A DNA stretch of 14,472 nucleotides from Archangium sp. (GCA_016793585.1 JAEUJR010000398.1:1-14472); one strand, 5' to 3'; positions 1 to 7,430 are shown, counted from the stretch's first letter. The notes: a model not told the origin generated them from the sequence alone. Program-made: numbers and translations.

Positions 1-483
1 CCCCTCGAGCACCTCGCCCGACGACGTCACCCGGAAGGCGCGGTGGGGCAGCGAATCGAAGAGGTAGTGCGCCAGCAGCACCGTCGCTCCCCGGCGTGGC
101 GTCGGGTGGAGCGCATCGAGGACCTCGAATGTGAGCCGCCCTGTCGCTGCGAGCGCGGCGAGCTGCGGCTGCTCCGACAACGCGCGTACGTTCGACGGCG
201 CGATGTCTGCGAGCACCACCGTCGCCTTCAGGGCGCGCGCTTCGAGCTTTGGCACCAGGTGAAAGCCGAGCCTGCCGGTGCCGGCACCCACGTCGATGAC
301 GGTGACCGGTTCGCCGACATCCTCCGCGAAGGCGGCGATGAGCTCGGCCTCGACGTCGGCCAGCAGCGGGCACGTCGTCGCGCGCCACGGCACGATTCCC
401 TCGCTCCACGCGCGCATTCCCAGCCCCTCGTAGACCTCGTGCTGTCGCGTGAAGAGTGGGCTCTGGTGCAGCGGCGTGAACAC
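1..483 (-). CDS. SAM-dependent methyltransferase, 3' end beyond window
   Basis: The gene is read on the minus strand from a GTG at 483; 161 codons are present and the frame is still open at base 1, so the C-terminal part is outside the window. The class I methyltransferase glycine-rich SAM loop VIDVGAGTGRLGFHL lies at about residues 62-76. It is followed by an acidic strand-2 motif (VVLADIAPSNV) and a motif like LAHYLFDSLPHRAFRV, which recalls the DxxP/Y motif of Rossmann methyltransferases. The N-terminal block, with AWSEGIVPWRATT, is like a region seen before the SAM fold in uncharacterised bacterial methyltransferases. The substrate cannot be told. No good ribosome binding site precedes the GTG, no in-frame ATG lies upstream, and the first in-frame ATG is residue 23, so the start is uncertain. 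The gene is divergent from the lipoprotein gene at 578 across 94 bases. Confidence 0.8.
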   Translation of the reverse strand, partial: MFTPLHQSPLFTRQHEVYEGLGMRAWSEGIVPWRATTCPLLADVEAELIAAFAEDVGEPVTVIDVGAGTGRLGFHLVPKLEARALKATVVLADIAPSNVRALSEQPQLAALAATGRLTFEVLDALHPTPRRGATVLLAHYLFDSLPHRAFRVTSSGEVLEG

Positions 484-521
484 GTTCGCACTGTGACAAA
501 GATGCCAACCGAGCGCTGCGA

Positions 522-549
522 TTGACGGAGTCGCCGAACGTTCGCTAAC
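522..549 (+). promoter_or_regulatory. Candidate sigma70-type promoter with internal palindrome
   Basis: TTGACG at 522-527 matches five of six bases of the -35 consensus. GCTAAC at 544-549, 16 bases further on, is a weak -10 with three of six matches. Almost all of the spacer's right half is the perfect 10-base palindrome CGAACGTTCG (535-544), a possible operator position. It would drive the lipoprotein gene at 578. This rests on sequence resemblance only. Confidence 0.25.
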
Positions 550-577
550 CCGCCCTCCCCGCCGCTCTGGAGCTCTC

Positions 578-1888
578 ATGAACCGCCTCGTCCCTCTCGT
601 CTGCCTCGTGGTGTTCGCCTGCTGCGGTACGCCAACGAAGCCCGGCCCCTCTGCCGGTGGCGCCGCAGGTGGAATGGCGAACGCCGATGGAACGACCGCG
701 GGCGGCGCTGCAACCGCAGGCGGAGCGGCAGGCGCAGCAGCAGCACCTGGCGCAGGCGGAAGCGCAGCGGGTGGAACGGCGAGCGCAGGTGGAACGGCGA
801 GCGCGGGTGGAACGGCGAGCGCGGGTGGAACGGCGAGCGCAGGTGGAACGGCGAGCGCGGGTGGAACGGCGAGCGCCGGTGGAACGGCGAGCGCTGGTGG
901 AACAGCCACTGGCGGTGGCGCTGCGGGCGGCACGGGGCTGGGCACCGAGTTCGTCGTCGTGCTCGTGGGAGATGGCGCAGGCACGCTCTCGGGCTCGGCG
1001 GCGCCGGTCTTCCTCCAGCGGCGAAGCCTCGCGACCGGAGCAGTCATCAGCACGCTGCCCCTCCCCATCGCGCCGTCGGGCATGAACCAGCCGCTCACCC
1101 TCTCGGGGAACGCCATCGCAGAGGGCGCGCTGACCCGCTCGGTCGATCGCCGCAGCCTCGCGCTCGGAGGCTACACGTCGACTCCCGGCACCGCGAGCGT
1201 CGCGACCACCACGACGCCTCGAGTGGTCGCGCTCGTTCGCGCAGGTGACTTCACGAGCATGACGGTGGACACGTCGACGACGCTCGGCACTGCCTTCAGC
1301 GCAAACAGCATTCGCTCGGCCGTGAACGACGGCAGCCAGATCTGGGCCGCTGGCTCGAGCGACGGGGTGCTCCTCACCTCGGCCGGTTCCACCGCCACGC
1401 CCACGGCCGTCGTCTCGGCGCCGACGAACGTGCGGGGCCTTGGCTTCTTCGGCAACAACCTGTGGCTCTCGACCGGCTCGACGAACCCCGGCGTGCACCG
1501 CGTCGGGTTGATGGGCGCGGGTGCTCCGACGACGACCACCAGCGTCTACATCGGCGCGAACCTCGCGACGCCTTATGGCTTTGCCTTGTTCGAAGATGAC
1601 CCCACCGAGCCCGGGCTCGATCTCGGGTACTTCGCCGACGACACGGCTGGGCTCATTCGTGCGTTCAAAGCGGGCACCTGGCAGGAGGACGACTACTGGA
1701 GCGGCACGGTGCGGCACCTCGCCTGCGCCGAAGACGGCCGTGACGTCGTCTGCCTCGCCACCAACTCGACCGACATCTTCCTGGTGCGAGACGTCAATCG
1801 GTTCTCACTCGGCCGCGCGCTCACGTCGATCGCCACCGCGCCCGCCAACACGACCTTCCGCGGCGTCGCGTTCATGCCGGTGCCCTGA
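578..1888 (+). CDS. Lipoprotein with GGTASA-repeat stalk, probable beta-propeller-like
   Basis: A 436-residue protein begins at an ATG preceded by GGAG at a 6-base distance. The N-terminus is a lipoprotein signal: Arg3, a hydrophobic stretch, then VFAC with the lipidated Cys near residue 15. Residues of about 25-125 are a low-complexity Gly/Ala/Thr/Ser stalk, including seven exact GGTASA units. From about residue 125 a globular domain follows, rich in beta-type segments with recurring patterns such as SQIWAAGSSDGVLL, GNNLWLSTGST and GLDLGYFADDTAG. This spacing is what one expects of blades in a beta-propeller or of a repeated surface domain. No catalytic motif is visible. It is probably surface or periplasmic, held off the membrane by the stalk. 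Function is unknown. The Omp85-like gene follows after 51 bases in the same direction and could be co-transcribed. Confidence 0.85.
   Translation: MNRLVPLVCLVVFACCGTPTKPGPSAGGAAGGMANADGTTAGGAATAGGAAGAAAAPGAGGSAAGGTASAGGTASAGGTASAGGTASAGGTASAGGTASAGGTASAGGTATGGGAAGGTGLGTEFVVVLVGDGAGTLSGSAAPVFLQRRSLATGAVISTLPLPIAPSGMNQPLTLSGNAIAEGALTRSVDRRSLALGGYTSTPGTASVATTTTPRVVALVRAGDFTSMTVDTSTTLGTAFSANSIRSAVNDGSQIWAAGSSDGVLLTSAGSTATPTAVVSAPTNVRGLGFFGNNLWLSTGSTNPGVHRVGLMGAGAPTTTTSVYIGANLATPYGFALFEDDPTEPGLDLGYFADDTAGLIRAFKAGTWQEDDYWSGTVRHLACAEDGRDVVCLATNSTDIFLVRDVNRFSLGRALTSIATAPANTTFRGVAFMPVP
770..913 (+). repeat. 18-base in-frame tandem repeat, 7 units plus one degenerate
   Basis: Units start at 770, 788, 806, 824, 842, 860 and 878 with the pattern GGTGGAACGGCGAGCGCN; a degenerate eighth begins at 896. 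Each unit encodes GGTASA. The only difference between the seven units is the last base of the final Ala codon, where A, G, C and T all occur. Gain or loss of a unit keeps the reading frame, so the array can change stalk length without inactivating the lipoprotein. Confidence 0.97.
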
Positions 1889-1900
1889 ACGCACGAAACG

Positions 1901-1926
1901 GGTGCAACGTGGCGACCTGCACCACG
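1901..1926 (+). other. Two mutually exclusive hairpins between genes
   Basis: GGTGCA (1901-1906) pairs with TGCACC (1918-1923), and the overlapping CGTGG (1908-1912) pairs with CCACG (1922-1926). Both cannot form at once. No T-run follows, so a classical intrinsic terminator is not supported. It occupies half of the 51-base gap between the lipoprotein and the Omp85-like gene and may be chance in GC-rich DNA. Confidence 0.25.
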
Positions 1927-1939
1927 GCAAGCTAACAGC

Positions 1940-3214
1940 GTGCCTGTGCTGCTCCCCGCGCTGCTCGCGTCACTCGTCGCCTCCGCCGATGCAGGTGTCG
2001 ACGCAGGCGTCTCGTCCGAGGTGGTGGCCCTCGAAGCGCTGCCGCAGCGGGTCGAGCGCGTGGAGCTGGTGGGCGCTTCGTTCACGCACCCATCGGTGAT
2101 TCACCGCGAGCTGCAGCTCGAGCTCCCCGGAGAGCTCACGCCCCAGGTCTGGCAGCTCGGGCTCACGCGCTTGTGGAACTGCGGGCTCTTCTCTCGCGTC
2201 GACGGCCACCTCGAGCGCCGCCCCGAAGGCCTCGTCGCCGTCGTCGAGCTCGAGGAGCGCTTCTCGCTCAACCCGCTCTTCAGCTTCGGCATCGGAGGCG
2301 GCGCGGCGTGGGTGCGCGTCGGCGCGAACGACAACAACTTCCTCGGGCGGTTCCTCGAGTGGGGCGTTCGGTACGAGCGCTTCCTCGCGTTCAACGGCGG
2401 GCAGCTCTGGTTCCGCGACCCACGGTTGTTCGGCAAACGCCTCATCGGCCTCGCGCAGGTGGAGTGGCTGTTTCGCCCGCGCCCCGAGTACACACGCCGC
2501 CGCCTGCAGGGGCTCATCGACGTGCTGCACGAGGTCGAAGACGTGATGCTGCTGGGGCTGCGCGTCGAGGCGTACCGTGACGAGTACTCGGCGCCGCTCA
2601 TGGGCACGCCGGTGATTCCCACCGACCTGCAGGGCCTCACCACGCACGCGTCGATTCGGGTCGGGCGCGTCGACACGGTTCGGCTGCGCGAGTCGGGCGC
2701 CTCGGTCGAGGTGAAGACGAGCGTCGGCGTCACGAACGACCTGCGCGCGCCGCTGTACGTGCAGTCGTGGGTCGAGGCGCTGGGCTTCGTCATGCTGGGC
2801 GAGCGGTTCAACCTCGCCGTACGCGCACAGGGCGGGCTCTCGTCGACCGCGCCGACGGAGCAGCGCTTCTATCTCGGTGGGCTCGATCTCGTGCGCGGCT
2901 ACGACGACTCCACGCTGCGCACCGAGCAGTTCGCCCTGGCCAACGTCGAGCTGCGGGGCGTGGTCTTCGACTCCACCTGGTTCGCGGTGGTGCCAGCGGT
3001 GTTCGTCGATGGCGCCGTCGCGCGCACCGAGACGTTCGGCTCACGCACGCTGCTCTCGACGGGGCTCGGCGTGCGCTTGCTGGTGCCGAAGATGCTGCGC
3101 ACCGGTCTTCGCGCCGACCTCGCCGTCACCCTCGTCGGTGGTCAGCCGCAGGTCGGCTTCTCGTTCGGCGTCTTTCAGTTCTTCTCGTCGAGCGACCGCT
3201 TCTCGATTCGCTGA
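1940..3214 (+). CDS. Omp85/BamA-family outer-membrane protein with one POTRA domain
   Basis: A 424-residue protein starts at GTG 1940; the previous in-frame stop is that of the upstream gene and no ATG lies between. A short signal peptide (PVLLPALLASLVASADA) has little positive charge. A DAGVDAG linker follows. Residues of about 36-108 fit a single POTRA domain: VERVELVGASF, then LTRLWNCGLFSRVDGHLERR, then a VVAVVELEERF-like strand. The rest is a 16-strand-type barrel with the Omp85 loop motif VRGY at 318-321 inside YLGGLDLVRGYDD. Family members insert or move proteins across the outer membrane. At this size it resembles TamA-like or D15-like minimal members rather than BamA, which has five POTRA domains. 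The barrel-type end GFSFGVFQFF is followed by about nine extra residues (SSSDRFSIR), unusual because the last strand normally ends the protein. It may be co-transcribed with the upstream lipoprotein gene. Confidence 0.85.
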   Translation: MPVLLPALLASLVASADAGVDAGVSSEVVALEALPQRVERVELVGASFTHPSVIHRELQLELPGELTPQVWQLGLTRLWNCGLFSRVDGHLERRPEGLVAVVELEERFSLNPLFSFGIGGGAAWVRVGANDNNFLGRFLEWGVRYERFLAFNGGQLWFRDPRLFGKRLIGLAQVEWLFRPRPEYTRRRLQGLIDVLHEVEDVMLLGLRVEAYRDEYSAPLMGTPVIPTDLQGLTTHASIRVGRVDTVRLRESGASVEVKTSVGVTNDLRAPLYVQSWVEALGFVMLGERFNLAVRAQGGLSSTAPTEQRFYLGGLDLVRGYDDSTLRTEQFALANVELRGVVFDSTWFAVVPAVFVDGAVARTETFGSRTLLSTGLGVRLLVPKMLRTGLRADLAVTLVGGQPQVGFSFGVFQFFSSSDRFSIR

Positions 3215-4021
3215 TCACTTCTTGCAGAGCTCGGCGGTCTTCTTGTCCCAGTCGACCAGGCCGTCCATCAGTGTGTTCGCGACGCCGTTGTCCTCGGTGG
3301 TGAAGCCGAGGCCCAGGCGCAGGTCGCGCCACATGCCGTAGGCGTGGACGAGCTCGCCGGGCGTGCGCTCCCACCAGATCTCGATCTGGTAGTCCTGCTC
3401 GAAGCTCGTCGACGGGTCGGGGTTCTTGAAGGTGGCGGGCGCGGGCAGCCAGGTGCGGCCGATGAGCAGCGGGCCGAACGTCGTCTTGCCGCTCGCGGGC
3501 GTCACGCGGCGAAGACCGCCCTTCAGGTTCGAGGTGTAGGGCGCGGTGACGAGCTTCGCGGTGAGCGTCACGTCCCACGACACCGTCGGGCTGCTGCGGC
3601 TCGTGTAGGCCGCTGCGTCGCTCGTGTAGCTGCGCGTGTACGCGTCGTACGCCTCGGGGTACTGCGCCTTCTGGTCGAGCGCCGAGACGATGGTCTCGAG
3701 CTTGTCGAGCGTGCAGGGGAACACGTTGGTGATGAAGAAGCCGCGCGCCTTCGCGGGGTCGACGACGTCCTTGAGGCCCACCACGGCGATCTCGTCGGCC
3801 GACAGTCGCGTGACGAAGCCGCGGCCCGGCTTCTGCGCGGTGAGCGTGTCGGCCTTGCCGGCGACCTGCAGCTTCAGCGCGGCCTCGACGACGTCTGCGT
3901 CTTTCGCGTCTTTCGAGTTGGCCCAGAACCAGCCCAGGTTGCCGTCGAGATCGTCGGGGGCCGCGACGGTGGCGGGCCCACAGGCGGTGAAGACGAAGAG
4001 AGCGGCGAGCACGTTGCGCAT
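3215..4021 (-). CDS. Lipoprotein of unknown function
   Basis: A 268-residue protein starts at ATG 4021, with a weak TAGGTG about 10 bases upstream. The N-terminus is a lipoprotein signal, [14 protein letters not shown], giving a lipidated Cys14 in the lipobox FTAC. The mature part has no repeats or membrane segments. It contains patches such as [44 protein letters not shown] and [23 protein letters not shown], which suggest one compact alpha/beta domain; Cys residues occur in FPCTLD and at ELCKK at the very end and could form a disulphide. I do not recognise the family. Its stop abuts the stop of the convergent Omp85-like gene. A probable broken small lipoprotein gene lies upstream on the same strand. 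Confidence 0.82.
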   Translation of the reverse strand: MRNVLAALFVFTACGPATVAAPDDLDGNLGWFWANSKDAKDADVVEAALKLQVAGKADTLTAQKPGRGFVTRLSADEIAVVGLKDVVDPAKARGFFITNVFPCTLDKLETIVSALDQKAQYPEAYDAYTRSYTSDAAAYTSRSSPTVSWDVTLTAKLVTAPYTSNLKGGLRRVTPASGKTTFGPLLIGRTWLPAPATFKNPDPSTSFEQDYQIEIWWERTPGELVHAYGMWRDLRLGLGFTTEDNGVANTLMDGLVDWDKKTAELCKK

Positions 4022-4078
4022 GGCGGGCGAACACCTACCACGGTGCGCTCCGGCGGCGGCAGGGCCCTGCTGCGGGAG

Positions 4079-4271
4079 TCAGCGCAGGGGCAGCTCGGCC
4101 ATCGTCACCCGGCAGGTCGACGCCATCACGCCGGCGGAGTCGTTCGCCGACGACGAGACACGGGCCTCCACGGTGAAGGCGGGCTCGCGCACGAAGGCCT
4201 CGGGGTGCGGTTTGCACGACGGCGAGCGCTGCCGCTCCGCTGGTGGCGCTGGCCCTGCTGCGTGGGCGCAA
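4079..4271 (-). pseudogene. Probable small lipoprotein gene broken by a one-base frameshift
   Basis: In the frame ending with TGA at 4081-4079 the last 39 codons read [24 protein letters not shown] and [15 protein letters not shown]; by hand count 38 of the 39 third bases are G or C, as in the real genes here. This frame has no ATG and is closed upstream by TAG. In the adjacent frame, TTG 4271 opens [16 protein letters not shown]. Skipping one base after that GCC joins the two into about 63 residues with a lipobox LASC followed by KPHPEAF. The skipped base is G4220 or a neighbour. The result looks like a lipoprotein signal plus a short mature domain, on the same strand as the lipoprotein gene 57 bases downstream. 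No ribosome binding site is seen before the TTG. It could be a decayed gene, a base error, or chance. Confidence 0.35.
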
Positions 4272-4315
4272 ACGACGGGTTTGAAACGGGGGGCAGCGTG
4301 CTAGTCACGCGCCCC

Positions 4316-4822
4316 ATGCCCAACCCGATCGCGACGTTCGAGACCTCGCTCGGCACGTTCACTGCCGAGCTGTTCAAAGATTCGATGCCCCTGACCGTGG
4401 GGAACTTCGAGAAGCTGGCGACCAGCGGCTTCTACGACGGCCTTCACTTTCACCGCGTCATCAACCAGTTCATGCTGCAGTTCGGCTGCCCCTTCTCGAA
4501 GGACCCGAACAGCCCGCGCGCCGGCACCGGCGGCCCGCCGTGGGGCGACATCAAAGACGAGCACACCAGCAAGCTGTCGAACGAGCCGATGACGCTCTCG
4601 ATGGCGAACACGGGCATGCCCAACTCGGGGGGCTCGCAGTTCTTCATCAACACCGTGCACAACCACTACCTCGACTGGTTCACGCCCGGCCCGTCGAAGC
4701 ACCCGGTGTTCGGGAAGGTCATCACCGGCCAGGACGTCATCAAGAAGATCGAGACGACCCCCACCGACGGCAACGATCGGCCGCGCACGCCGGTGAAGAT
4801 GATCAAGGTCACCGTCGCCTGA
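4316..4822 (+). CDS. Cyclophilin-type peptidyl-prolyl cis-trans isomerase
   Basis: A 168-residue enzyme of the cyclophilin fold catalyses cis-trans isomerisation of X-Pro bonds. There is no signal peptide, so it is cytoplasmic. Active-site residues are visible by comparison with human CypA: Arg47 and Phe52 in [14 protein letters not shown], Gln55, Gln108 and Phe110 in GSQFFINT, and His129 in SKHPVFGKV. The tryptophan of CypA's WLD is replaced by Tyr118 (YLD), followed by a short insertion with Trp121. The start ATG gives the [12 protein letters not shown] beginning typical of bacterial single-domain cyclophilins. An in-frame GTG at 4298 sits just behind a G-rich run (about 4288-4293) and would add six residues; it cannot be excluded. 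The frame stays open far upstream but that part is antisense to the 3215-4021 gene and not real. Confidence 0.93.
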   Translation: MPNPIATFETSLGTFTAELFKDSMPLTVGNFEKLATSGFYDGLHFHRVINQFMLQFGCPFSKDPNSPRAGTGGPPWGDIKDEHTSKLSNEPMTLSMANTGMPNSGGSQFFINTVHNHYLDWFTPGPSKHPVFGKVITGQDVIKKIETTPTDGNDRPRTPVKMIKVTVA

Positions 4823-4826
4823 GTCT

Positions 4827-6107
4827 TCAGTACCGGGCGGTCAACGTCGTCGCCGAGTAGGCGCTGTACGCGTGCACCATGACGTACCAGGTGCCTGCGC
4901 GCGGGGCGTTGACCGTCACCGTTTCATTGCTGTCAGACCGGTACGGCCGCGCGTCGTACGCCGTCAACGTCGGCGCCGCGCCGTTGCGCACGTAGAGGTC
5001 GGCGTCTCCAGTCGAGCCGCGGAGCGTGAGGCTCAACGTCGTCGCCCCCACCGGCACCTCCACGCGGTAGAGCTTCGTGCTGGCGGCGGCGCCCGAGAGC
5101 GTCACCGGCGCTCCGTTCGCGAGCAGCGTTCCACCCGGCGCCACGCCCGCATCGACTGCTCCGGGCGCAGGCACTCCCGCGTCGGCGACGCGCACGCCAC
5201 CATCGGAGCGCACGCCTGCGTCCGTCACTCCCGGCGCAGGCGTCACCGGCACCACGTCGATGGGCCGCGCCTGACAGAGCCCGGTCGTGCCACAGAGCGT
5301 CGAGCAGCAGTCGGCGTTGCGGGTGCACGTCTCTTGCGCTTCTTTGCAGACGGGCACGCTCGCCGAGCCACACCGCAGCGGGCCCTGCGTCTGGTAGCCC
5401 GTCAGCTTGCCCACGCCGAGCAACCGGTTCGCCAGCGAGCGCGTACGTCCGATGAGCAGCGCGCGCTTCTGGGCCTCGGTCGGCAGCCCTTCGTACGAGA
5501 GGTACTCGCTCATCACGCCGCAAGCCTGCTCGAGGTCGCTCTTCTGAAACGGCGCGAGCTCGGCGAACGACTGAATGACGGGCTGGGCCTGATCGTTCGG
5601 CGTGTAGAAGCCCGTGAGGTAGTACGTGCTGCCGAGCGTCCAGAAGAGCTGGTAGCTGCCGCGTGGGTTCGAGCGGCGAATCCACTCTGCGAGCGTGATG
5701 GGGCCGCCGGGCGCGAGCGACGGGTCGAGAATGGTGCGGCCGGTGGTGCCTTCGATCTCCACCATCGGCGCGACGTGCCAGCCCCAGCTCACGCTCGACG
5801 ACGGGTAGAGTTCTCCGGTGAGGTACTGCGCGCTCGAGGGCACGCGTCGTGAGGCGAGCTCCATCGACATGTAGAGGGCTCGCGCGTAGCAGCCGTCTTC
5901 CGTGTACGCGAAGGGCAGGTACGCCCTCGTGGAGTCGACGAGCTGCGCGGCGAGCTGCGCCTGCTGCTGCGTCACCCGCGCGTTCTGTTCGGCGACGCCG
6001 AGGTCGTCGAGCTGCGTGACGTCGTCGGCGATGGTGGCAGACGAGTCGCCACACGCCGAGACGACGGCGAACGTGCAGGTGATCAACGTGCGAACCGACT
6101 TCGTCAT
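4827..6107 (-). CDS. Lipoprotein with protein-glutaminase-like domain, Cys-rich knot and PPC domain
   Basis: A 426-residue protein starts at ATG 6107, with GAGG six bases upstream. The lipobox VSAC gives lipid-Cys19. A helical segment (about 30-62) precedes a domain with Cys73 in EDGCYARALYM, His111 in WGWHVAPMVE and Asp128 in TILDPSL. This order and spacing (38 and 17 residues) resemble the Cys-His-Asp triad of Chryseobacterium protein-glutaminase, which hydrolyses glutamine side chains in proteins to glutamate. A Cys-rich stretch follows (VCKEAQETCTRNADCCSTLC), then a linker with repeated DAG(V) and finally a pre-peptidase C-terminal (PPC, PF04151) beta domain with GDADLYVRNG and GTWYVMVHAY. 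Such modules hold secreted enzymes and are often cleaved off. I infer a surface-anchored protein deamidase; a related papain-like or transglutaminase-like activity is the alternative. It ends four bases from the convergent cyclophilin gene. Confidence 0.85.
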   Translation of the reverse strand: MTKSVRTLITCTFAVVSACGDSSATIADDVTQLDDLGVAEQNARVTQQQAQLAAQLVDSTRAYLPFAYTEDGCYARALYMSMELASRRVPSSAQYLTGELYPSSSVSWGWHVAPMVEIEGTTGRTILDPSLAPGGPITLAEWIRRSNPRGSYQLFWTLGSTYYLTGFYTPNDQAQPVIQSFAELAPFQKSDLEQACGVMSEYLSYEGLPTEAQKRALLIGRTRSLANRLLGVGKLTGYQTQGPLRCGSASVPVCKEAQETCTRNADCCSTLCGTTGLCQARPIDVVPVTPAPGVTDAGVRSDGGVRVADAGVPAPGAVDAGVAPGGTLLANGAPVTLSGAAASTKLYRVEVPVGATTLSLTLRGSTGDADLYVRNGAAPTLTAYDARPYRSDSNETVTVNAPRAGTWYVMVHAYSAYSATTLTARY

Positions 6108-6146
6108 GGGCCCCTCGGTGCGAGCCCCCTTTGGTGAAGCGGCGCG

Positions 6147-6177
6147 TTCATACCGATGACGCTGCATGTGGGTGCAA
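6147..6177 (-). promoter_or_regulatory. Weak candidate promoter for the protein-glutaminase-like gene
   Basis: On the minus strand TTGCAC (6177-6172) and TATGAA (6152-6147) resemble -35 and -10 boxes, with three and four of six matches, but the 19-base spacer is long. The -10 box lies 40 bases before the ATG at 6107. This is low-confidence pattern matching in the 200-base divergent region 6108-6307, where I see no gene. Confidence 0.18.
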
Positions 6178-6270
6178 GCGGGGCGTGGCGCCTTTCGAGG
6201 AGTGCGACGAACACGCTCCAGTGCTGCAAAGCGCCTTGTCGCGAAAGTGGAGCGTGCGCTCTCCAGCTCT

Positions 6271-6280
6271 GCCAATTGGC
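6271..6280. promoter_or_regulatory. Perfect 10-base palindrome GCCAATTGGC
   Basis: The palindrome is AT-centred in otherwise GC-rich DNA and lies 28 bases before the start of the metallo-beta-lactamase-fold gene, within the divergent region. Position and symmetry suit a dimeric repressor or activator site. No regulator in the window can be linked to it. Confidence 0.22.
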
Positions 6281-6307
6281 TCGACGCGGCTGGCAGGGAC
6301 CTCGACA

Positions 6308-7285
6308 ATGGCGGCCCTCATGAAGCGACTGACGCGCGTGGTGGCGGGGCTCGTGGTGACGCTGGTGCTCGTCGTCGGCGTCTTCGTGACGGCGGTTCGA
6401 CACGTGCCGTGGGTGGTGCCCGAGACCGAGCGTGGCCCGGCGTCGTTGCGCGCCGCCGCCGATGGGGGCCTCTCGCTGCGCTACCTCGGCGTGAGCGGCT
6501 ACGAGGTGAGCGACGGCACCACCGTCGTGCTGCTCGACCCGACGCCAACGCGCCCTCCGCCGCTCGCGCTCATCACCGGGCCGCTCGAGCCCGACGAAGC
6601 GCTCGGCGCGAAGGAGTGCCCGAAGGCCGACGTCATTCTCGTCAACCACACGCACCACGATCACGCGCTCGACGTGCCCGCCATCGCGAAGCGCACGGGC
6701 GCGCTGGTGGTGGGCTCGCAGTCGACGGTGAACCTCGCGCTGTCGCGTGGAATCCCTCCGGGGCAGACGCGCGTGGTGAAGGCCGGTGACACGCTCGACG
6801 TGGGCGCCTTCAGCATTCAGGTCGGCCGCTCGCGCCACACGAAGATCGCCGGCATCGACCAGCCGATGAGCGGGCTGGTGCCGACCGACGCGGGCAAGCT
6901 GTGGTTCTGGCAGTACGCGCTCGACGAAGCGCTCTTCTTTCGGCTCGAGGCGCACGGCACCTCGGTGTGGTGGCACCCGACGAGCACGTGGGCCGAGAAC
7001 GAGATCGCCACGAACGGGCCGGGCGCGGGCACGCTCATCGTGGGCGTCACCGGTGAGCCGCAGACGGTCGAGAAGGCGCGCGGGCTGCTCGGGGCGGTGC
7101 GGCCGAAGCTGGTGCTGCCCACGCACTACGACAACTTCTTTCAGCCCTGGGAGAAGGGCCTCGCGTTGATGCCGGGGCTCGACCTGCCGAAGGCGCGTGC
7201 GGCGTTCGAGCGCGTCGACGCGGGCATCACGTGGGTGGTGCTCGATCAAGGCGAGCGCATCACCCTGCCGCCCGACGCGCCCTGA
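6308..7285 (+). CDS. Membrane-anchored metallo-beta-lactamase-fold hydrolase
   Basis: A 325-residue protein starts at ATG 6308, with AGGGA about eight bases upstream; ATG 6320 (MKRLTRVV) is an alternative only four codons on. One hydrophobic helix at about residues 11-30 after Lys/Arg marks an uncleaved N-terminal anchor, placing the catalytic domain in the periplasm. The metal-binding motif HxHxDH is HTHHDH at 114-119. Further ligand candidates are His177 (SRHTKI) and His273 (LPTHYDNFF). The early GVSGYEVSDGTTVVLLDPTPTR strand pair is typical of the UlaG/NAPE-PLD-like branch of the superfamily. The reaction is some hydrolysis using one or two Zn or Mn ions; the substrate cannot be predicted. 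The coding-like sequence upstream of 6308 in this frame lacks a signal or conserved features and was left out. Confidence 0.85.
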   Translation: MAALMKRLTRVVAGLVVTLVLVVGVFVTAVRHVPWVVPETERGPASLRAAADGGLSLRYLGVSGYEVSDGTTVVLLDPTPTRPPPLALITGPLEPDEALGAKECPKADVILVNHTHHDHALDVPAIAKRTGALVVGSQSTVNLALSRGIPPGQTRVVKAGDTLDVGAFSIQVGRSRHTKIAGIDQPMSGLVPTDAGKLWFWQYALDEALFFRLEAHGTSVWWHPTSTWAENEIATNGPGAGTLIVGVTGEPQTVEKARGLLGAVRPKLVLPTHYDNFFQPWEKGLALMPGLDLPKARAAFERVDAGITWVVLDQGERITLPPDAP

Positions 7286-7430
7286 GCCGAAGGGTCGCCG
7301 CCGACGCAGGGCCAGGAGACGTCGGCTCCACCGTGCGCCCTCGTGCGTGAGGGGAGCACCACGCGACACATCGGCGGGCCTGCTCGCAGCTGTCGGGCTC
7401 ACCCCGGCAGGTGAAGTGGACTCCGCGCGC

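Noticed and set aside
770..913. Short regular repeats considered as a CRISPR array
   Set aside because: The units are contiguous, without spacers, and encode a peptide repeat in frame.
545..1717. A 390-codon antisense frame with ARRST repeats
   Set aside because: The repeats are the reverse complement of the GGTASA array, and the opposite strand has a clear lipoprotein signal and ribosome site.
3344..4315. Long upstream extension of the cyclophilin frame
   Set aside because: It is antisense to the 268-residue lipoprotein gene, and cyclophilin homology begins at the ATG at 4316.
6108..6308. 67-residue N-terminal extension of the protein-glutaminase-like protein
   Set aside because: ATG 6107 has a good ribosome site and is followed directly by a lipoprotein signal peptide.
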